From: Methylococcaceae bacterium
GTDB lineage: Bacteria > Pseudomonadota > Gammaproteobacteria > Methylococcales > Methylomonadaceae
Assembly: GCA_005779525.1 (NCBI GenBank)
Contig: SXIZ01000053.1
Coordinates: forward strand, 1 to 11,722
DNA: 11,722 nt
Direction: 5' to 3'
The position numbers and the translations under genes were made by a program. Positions 7,378 to 11,722 of this stretch are shown one piece after another. Numbering within the stretch: the stretch's first letter is position 1; each line of letters starts with the position of its first letter. Under the pieces are notes generated by a model that was not told the origin of the DNA, searched no databases, and was given only the letters and a program-made list of their open reading frames with translations.

Positions 7378-7571
7378 TTACCGCATCCCAAGCTGATATG
7401 CAAAACATCGTTTAGCTGAATTATATTTTCTAGAAATACTCCGCTTGTTTTTTTTATTCTCTGGTGGAGTTTTGATTTTATGCGGCAGTTTCACGCGGAT
7501 TGTGAAAACCTTCTACAATTATAAGGTGACATTAGTAGCCTAGGTTAATCGAAAGGCTACACAGCATAATC
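7378..7571. other. Leader region of the PocR-GGDEF gene, no gene seen
   Basis: This AT-rich stretch between repeat B copy 1 and the promoter candidate at 7572 has no convincing open frame, hairpin or known RNA element. It may hold upstream regulatory sites, but none could be identified. Confidence 0.4.
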
Positions 7572-7602
7572 TTGACTACTTTTTTGTAACTTAATATTAC
7601 AA
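7572..7602 (+). promoter_or_regulatory. Candidate promoter with overlapping inverted repeat for the PocR-GGDEF gene
   Basis: TTGACT (7572-7577, five of six -35 consensus positions) is followed after exactly 17 bases by TATTAC (7595-7600, four of six). The inverted repeat TTGTAA-N7-TTACAA (7584-7589 and 7597-7602) overlaps the -10 box, as an operator would. Transcription would start near 7607, giving a leader of about 20 bases before ATG 7627. Confidence 0.42.
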
Positions 7603-7626
7603 CTGAATGACTATAGACGTTCGATC

Positions 7627-10600
7627 ATGAGTATTAAAAACACTAAATCTGGTGGTCAGAATGCCTACCAGTTCATTGATTTGGTTGATTTCTCGGCCTT
7701 CGCCCGCTTATTGGAACGTTTTTTTCAGGCGACTGGTATTCCAAACGGTGTCGTAGATACAAATGGCGAGTGGTTATCGATGTCCTCCGGTGAAAATGCC
7801 TGTTCGATGTTTCACCGTACACACTCTGAGGCGGCTGATCTCTGTCGCGATAGTAATTTCGAGCTGGTGCGCGATTCACAAGGTGGCTGTTTTGCAGACA
7901 AGTTATGCCAAAACGGGTTGATAGATTATGTGACGCCGATTGTCATCGAAGATCGACAACTGGCAACTGTGTTTCTAGGGCCAGTGCTACATGCCCCTCC
8001 AGACATGGGGGCTTTTCGAGCTCAAGCATTGCGATTCGGGTTTGATGAAATGACTTATCTGGAATCTATAGCTGCCATACCTGTCGTCGATAAGAAACAG
8101 GTGGATGATCTCATGGCGGTCATGGTTGAAATGGCACAGATGTTGGCGGCTACTGGTCTGTCCAAGTTAAGACAGGCTGAGCTGGAACGCGACATAAGTG
8201 TCCACTCAGAACGTACTATCAGACTCAGGGATATTCTGGATTTTTCTCCGGTTGCGATGGGTTGGTCAGAGGACGAGGATCGCATCGAGTATGTGAATCG
8301 TCAATTCACCCTGCTGTTCGGCTATACCGTTGATGATTTGCCGAACCTGGAAACTTGGTATCAACTTGCCTACCCCGATGAACATTACCGTAAGACGGTC
8401 GTTGGCCCATGGCGTGGAGCAGTTGCTGAAGCGCACCAAATCAACGAGCAGCCCCCCGAATTGGTAGCGGATATCACCTGTAAGGATGGTTCAGTCCGCT
8501 CCGTCATCGTGCATGTGGCATGGGTCGATCATCGCCGAATGGTAAGTTTCACCGACATTACCGAGCGTAAGCAGTTGGAAATGTCTCTCATCGAGCACGA
8601 ACGAGAGTTCCGCAGGCTGGCGGAAAACCTACCCGATAGCATTGCCCGCTGGGATGTAGATACCCGTTTAATCTTTATTAATTCAGTGTGTGAACGCACC
8701 TTCAATACGACGGCATGCAACGTGATTGGCAAAACGATCGCTGAAGCATTTCCCGACGGACGCTTTTCACAGATCGCGGCGGCGATTGGACAAATTGTTT
8801 CCGAGGGGAAAACGATCGTGTTAGCACGGCAGCCCGTGGCATTTGAGAACGGAAAAGCGCAACTCCACGATATTAAAATGGCGCCAGAACAGGATGCTGC
8901 TGGAAACATCGTTTCAGTGCTTGGCATTGGCCGGGATATGACAGAATTCTATCGCTTGCAGGACAGCTTACACTACAGTCAGGAAACACTGACTGCTGCA
9001 CAGAAGATGGCCTTGTTGGGTAGTTGGGACTGGAATGTTGTTGATGATCGGGTCGAATGCTCGGAGATGGCTTACGAAATCTTCACCCCGGACAAGCGAC
9101 CAGCCGAATCGTTTTTTGACGATTTTAAATCCTGGGTGCATCCAGAGGATCTGGACGGTGTGCTCTCCGCCATCCAATCAGTATTCGAGCGAGATACGCC
9201 GTTCGATCTCAATTACCGCGTGGTCTCGGTTAACAAGGGTATTCGTTCGGTTCATGCGCAGGGCACGGTAGTCAGGGATGTGAACGGCAAACCCATCCGT
9301 ATGGTGGGTACGGTACAGGACATCACCGAGCGCAAGCGCATTGAGGACGCGCTAAGATTGAGCGAGGCGCAGTCCCGCGATCATGACCGACTGTTGCAGG
9401 CTGTACTCGAAAGTTCGCCGGAAGTCATCGTCTTCGCGCTGGACTGCGCTTACCGCTACCTCGCCTTCAACGACAAACACCGCGCAACGATGCAGGCGAT
9501 TTGGGGGAAGGAGATTGCCGTCGGCACCAACATGCTTGAGGTGATTGGCACACATCCAGATAGGGAAAAAGCTAGACAGGAGTTTGATCGCGCACTGAGC
9601 GGCGAAGCCTTTGTCGTCGAGGATGCCTATGGCGACGAAGCCATTTTGCGTATGTACTGGCAGAATTTCTTTGCGCCGATTCGCGGCGAGGATGGCGTGA
9701 CAATTGGATTAACCTGCTTCGTGCTTAATATTAACGAGCGCAAACGCATGGAACAGGCGCTTGTTGAGCGCGAGCGGGAGTTCCGCACGCTGGCGGAACA
9801 TCTGCCAGATGTGGTAGTGCGCTATGACCGCGAGGCGCGCTTTGTTTATGTCAATACCAAATTCAAAACGGCGCTGGGCTTTCGTTTGACTGAATTGCGA
9901 GGCAAACGCCCGACACAGGTGCCAGGCCTACCTAATGCCGAGTATTTCGAGCAGATGGTGCGCCAAGTTGCGGAATCGGGCACGGAAGCCCGTTGTGAAA
10001 GTGAGATTGCAACTCTGAACGGCGGCATGATCTACGGTTTGATCATTGCGACCCCAGAATTTGATACTTCCGGGCAAATGGAATTTGTTCAGGTGGTTAT
10101 ACGCGACATCTCTGAACGCAGGCTGATCGAGCAACGGATGCGGGCACACGCCGGGATGTTGGAAATGGTAGCGCGAAATAGCGATCTACCTACCATCCTT
10201 AACGCGCTGGTCCATTATATGGAGTCTGAGGATCAAACTTCGCTCTGCAGCATCCTGTTAGTGGATTCCGCAGGCCAGCATCTGCTGGTAGGGGCCGCCC
10301 CCAGTTTGCCTACTTTTTTTAATGAGGCTTCTAACGGTATCGAGATCGCTGTCGGTATTGGATCGTGTGGCACTGCGGCTGCGTTGGCAAAACGTGTGGT
10401 GGCTGAAGATATTAAGACCGACGAACATTGGAGCGACATTCGTGAGCTTGCGCAAGCGGCAAAGCTGCGTTCATGCTGGTCGGAGCCCATTCTGTCGTCG
10501 CGCAGTAAGGTGTTAGGTACGTTTGCCATTTATCACCGAGAACCTCGAAATCCGGACCCACAAGATATCGAGCGCATTGTCTTTGCCACCAATCTGGCGG

Positions 10601-11139
10601 CGATCGCAATCGAGAATCGTCAGGTACATGATGAGTTGGAGCGTCAAGCGCATTTCGATTATCTGACCGGATTGGAAAACCGTCGGCACTTTTTGAATTT
10701 GGCAGAGAACGAATTGGCCCGCACCCTTCGCTACGGCAGACAGTTGTCAATTGTGATGCTGGATGTCGATCACTTCAAAAACGTCAACGATACCTATGGT
10801 CACAAGGTCGGCGATCTGGTTCTGAAAAAACTGGCGAAGCTTTGCCGTGCCACGCTGCGCGATGTCGATATCATCGGCAGAATTGGCGGGGAGGAATTTG
10901 CTGTGCTGCTCCCTGAAACTAGTTGTGAGCAGGCCAAGGAAATCGCCGAGCGGCTGCGCGCCGAGATTGCCTCAGCGCAAGTAAAACTGGACAGTGGATT
11001 GCCGTTGCGTTTCACGGCTTCGTTCGGCGTAACGACACTATGTGAGAACGACGCCAATATTGACATTCTGTTGGACCAAGCCGACCAATCGCTATACCGA
11101 GCCAAGAATGAAGGGCGTAACCGTGTGTGTATTTATTAG
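7627..11139 (+). CDS. PocR - five PAS - GAF - GGDEF sensor, predicted diguanylate cyclase
   Basis: A 1170-residue soluble protein predicted to make c-di-GMP from two GTP. Order: PocR-type ligand-binding domain (about 13-185, with C59, C73, C88, C94); PAS domains at about 199-313, 322-442, 455-570, 585-706 and 713-835, most ending in DITERK-like linkers; GAF (about 845-1000, with GSCGTAA and a C-W-S-x-P-I motif); GGDEF (about 1008-1170). The cyclase domain shows DYLTGLENRR, LDVDHFKNVNDTYGH and GGEEF (1087-1091), so it should be active. RDVD (1078-1081) matches the RxxD product-inhibition site. PocR domains are predicted to sense small hydrocarbon-type ligands (Anantharaman and Aravind family description). 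No membrane segment or DNA-binding domain is seen. The start has no obvious ribosome site, but any later start would cut into PocR. Its G/C-rich third positions contrast with the AT-rich genes at 144-4771. The ligand is unknown. Confidence 0.97.
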   Translation: MSIKNTKSGGQNAYQFIDLVDFSAFARLLERFFQATGIPNGVVDTNGEWLSMSSGENACSMFHRTHSEAADLCRDSNFELVRDSQGGCFADKLCQNGLIDYVTPIVIEDRQLATVFLGPVLHAPPDMGAFRAQALRFGFDEMTYLESIAAIPVVDKKQVDDLMAVMVEMAQMLAATGLSKLRQAELERDISVHSERTIRLRDILDFSPVAMGWSEDEDRIEYVNRQFTLLFGYTVDDLPNLETWYQLAYPDEHYRKTVVGPWRGAVAEAHQINEQPPELVADITCKDGSVRSVIVHVAWVDHRRMVSFTDITERKQLEMSLIEHEREFRRLAENLPDSIARWDVDTRLIFINSVCERTFNTTACNVIGKTIAEAFPDGRFSQIAAAIGQIVSEGKTIVLARQPVAFENGKAQLHDIKMAPEQDAAGNIVSVLGIGRDMTEFYRLQDSLHYSQETLTAAQKMALLGSWDWNVVDDRVECSEMAYEIFTPDKRPAESFFDDFKSWVHPEDLDGVLSAIQSVFERDTPFDLNYRVVSVNKGIRSVHAQGTVVRDVNGKPIRMVGTVQDITERKRIEDALRLSEAQSRDHDRLLQAVLESSPEVIVFALDCAYRYLAFNDKHRATMQAIWGKEIAVGTNMLEVIGTHPDREKARQEFDRALSGEAFVVEDAYGDEAILRMYWQNFFAPIRGEDGVTIGLTCFVLNINERKRMEQALVEREREFRTLAEHLPDVVVRYDREARFVYVNTKFKTALGFRLTELRGKRPTQVPGLPNAEYFEQMVRQVAESGTEARCESEIATLNGGMIYGLIIATPEFDTSGQMEFVQVVIRDISERRLIEQRMRAHAGMLEMVARNSDLPTILNALVHYMESEDQTSLCSILLVDSAGQHLLVGAAPSLPTFFNEASNGIEIAVGIGSCGTAAALAKRVVAEDIKTDEHWSDIRELAQAAKLRSCWSEPILSSRSKVLGTFAIYHREPRNPDPQDIERIVFATNLAAIAIENRQVHDELERQAHFDYLTGLENRRHFLNLAENELARTLRYGRQLSIVMLDVDHFKNVNDTYGHKVGDLVLKKLAKLCRATLRDVDIIGRIGGEEFAVLLPETSCEQAKEIAERLRAEIASAQVKLDSGLPLRFTASFGVTTLCENDANIDILLDQADQSLYRAKNEGRNRVCIY

Positions 11140-11409
11140 GTTAATACTCAATTTGCTCGCCGTATAACGGACAGCCGATTGGAGCACTTATTGACTTATC
11201 TATTGAAATTCCAAACGGCAGCTTGTGGCTACTTGATTGAGATCGCCAAAGGCAGCTTTCTGATCATCCATTTCATAGAATCTAGATTTGGCTGACTGAC
11301 CGTTTTAGGGAAACGCGACAGACCGCAACGGGTCGAACTCGGTCAATCAATGTCAGATCCAGTTTAAATTGGGCGTCATTGGCAATGAATCTTGCCTCAG
11401 TCCTACTTC
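11140..11409. other. Non-coding stretch after the PocR-GGDEF gene
   Basis: No gene or clear terminator is seen. An imperfect direct repeat of 23 bases (ATTGA...CCAAACGGCAGCTT, 11202-11224) recurs at 11236-11258 as ATTGA...CCAAAGGCAGCTT. An imperfect extended hairpin spans 11292-11356: CTGAC and TGACCG (11292-11302) face CGGTCA (11340-11345) and GTCAG (11352-11356), with an inner GACC/GGTC stem at 11321-11334. Neither is recognised. Confidence 0.45.
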
Positions 11410-11530
11410 AAGCGTTACTCTGGTAACGCCCATTTTCTAATGATCCTTACGGTTTGCACTTCTAGCATAATAATGCTGAGCAATCCCCACTAGTTTTTTT
11501 TGCCAGTGAGTTGAAGTGATTTAAATCCGA
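11410..11530 (+). repeat. Repeat B, copy 2 (direct repeat downstream of the PocR-GGDEF gene)
   Basis: This copy matches 7257-7377 at an offset of 4153 bp. Its first hairpin is perfect here (GCGTTAC-TCTG-GTAACGC), whereas copy 1 has one mismatch. The AGCAT-AATA-ATGCT hairpin, the T8 run and GATTTAAATC are unchanged. It begins 271 bp after the stop of the GGDEF gene. Confidence 0.94.
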
Positions 11531-11722
11531 ATTGAGTTGTTCATCATCTGATTATGGACATCGGATTAGGCCATGTGTGGGTGGTGAATTCCACTGGCAC
11601 TAAATGGTCTGGCAATTAACGCCGCATTATCGCATTCAGTTCTGAACTGGAATAGCGAAGTACCACAATCAGCGTTGGCTGATTTAATGCGATGCAGCGA
11701 TCAATGTGTTGGTAGAGCGTGG
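11531..11722. other. Window-edge region with open frames on both strands
   Basis: A + frame is open from 11588 (after TGA 11585-11587) to the window end (45 codons, no good start codon near its beginning). On the - strand a frame entering from beyond 11720 ends at TAA 11616-11618, with last residues SSSELNAIMRR. Either could be part of a gene continuing past the window, and neither is recognised. The two overlap, so at most one is likely to be real. Confidence 0.25.

Noticed and set aside
10412..10750. Several minus-strand open frames opposite the GAF/GGDEF part
   Set aside because: They arise from the G/C-rich codon pattern of the real gene; compositions are Arg/Ser-rich and unlike folded proteins.
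7257..11530. Composite transposon bounded by repeat B
   Set aside because: No transposase, terminal inverted repeats or target-site duplication are visible in or around the repeats; only the direct repeat is supported.
1..11722. CRISPR array, tRNA or rRNA genes
   Set aside because: No regularly spaced short repeats and no tRNA-like cloverleaf or rRNA sequence were found by eye on either strand.

Overview
The window reads as a Gram-negative gammaproteobacterial chromosome segment. The grounds are Sec-type signal peptides on two adjacent genes, Shine-Dalgarno sites, and c-di-GMP signalling proteins of a type common in that class. A methanotroph-like lineage is possible, because PocR-type sensors joined to long PAS/GAF/GGDEF chains are frequent there, but this is inference. 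No tRNA, rRNA, CRISPR array or intact transposase was found.

Left part (1-4771, + strand, AT-rich). Two genes 56 bp apart form a likely operon for exported proteins. The first (144-2192) has two beta-type repeat modules followed by a cysteine-bearing domain and is otherwise unrecognised. The second (2249-3943) carries an LHxxxDxxSH motif like that of zinc-dependent phospholipase C / DUF6765-like proteins. A 312 bp intergenic stretch with mutually exclusive stem-loops then leads into a small protein with two predicted membrane segments (4256-4771).

Centre (4772-7256). A tandem-HD protein with an intact C-terminal HD-GYP domain (5451-6728, - strand), a predicted c-di-GMP phosphodiesterase, is bracketed by two direct copies of a roughly 118 bp repeat (repeat A, 5129-5246 and 6877-6996). 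The repeats carry short matching reading frames that look like gene remnants. A perfect 13-bp inverted repeat lies just upstream of its start codon.

Right part (7257-11722). A 1170-residue soluble sensor, PocR - five PAS - GAF - GGDEF (7627-11139, + strand), is a predicted diguanylate cyclase with GGEEF active site and an RxxD inhibitory site. It is bracketed by two direct copies of a different 121 bp repeat (repeat B, 7257-7377 and 11410-11530), which contains conserved small hairpins and a GATTTAAATC palindrome.

The genes with opposite effects on c-di-GMP are therefore neighbours, divergently transcribed, and each is enclosed by its own pair of ~120 bp direct repeats. This arrangement is the most unusual feature of the window. 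It suggests either insertion of cassettes into a repeat-rich accessory region or loci that can be lost by recombination between the repeats. The secreted gene pair at the left is the second point of interest.
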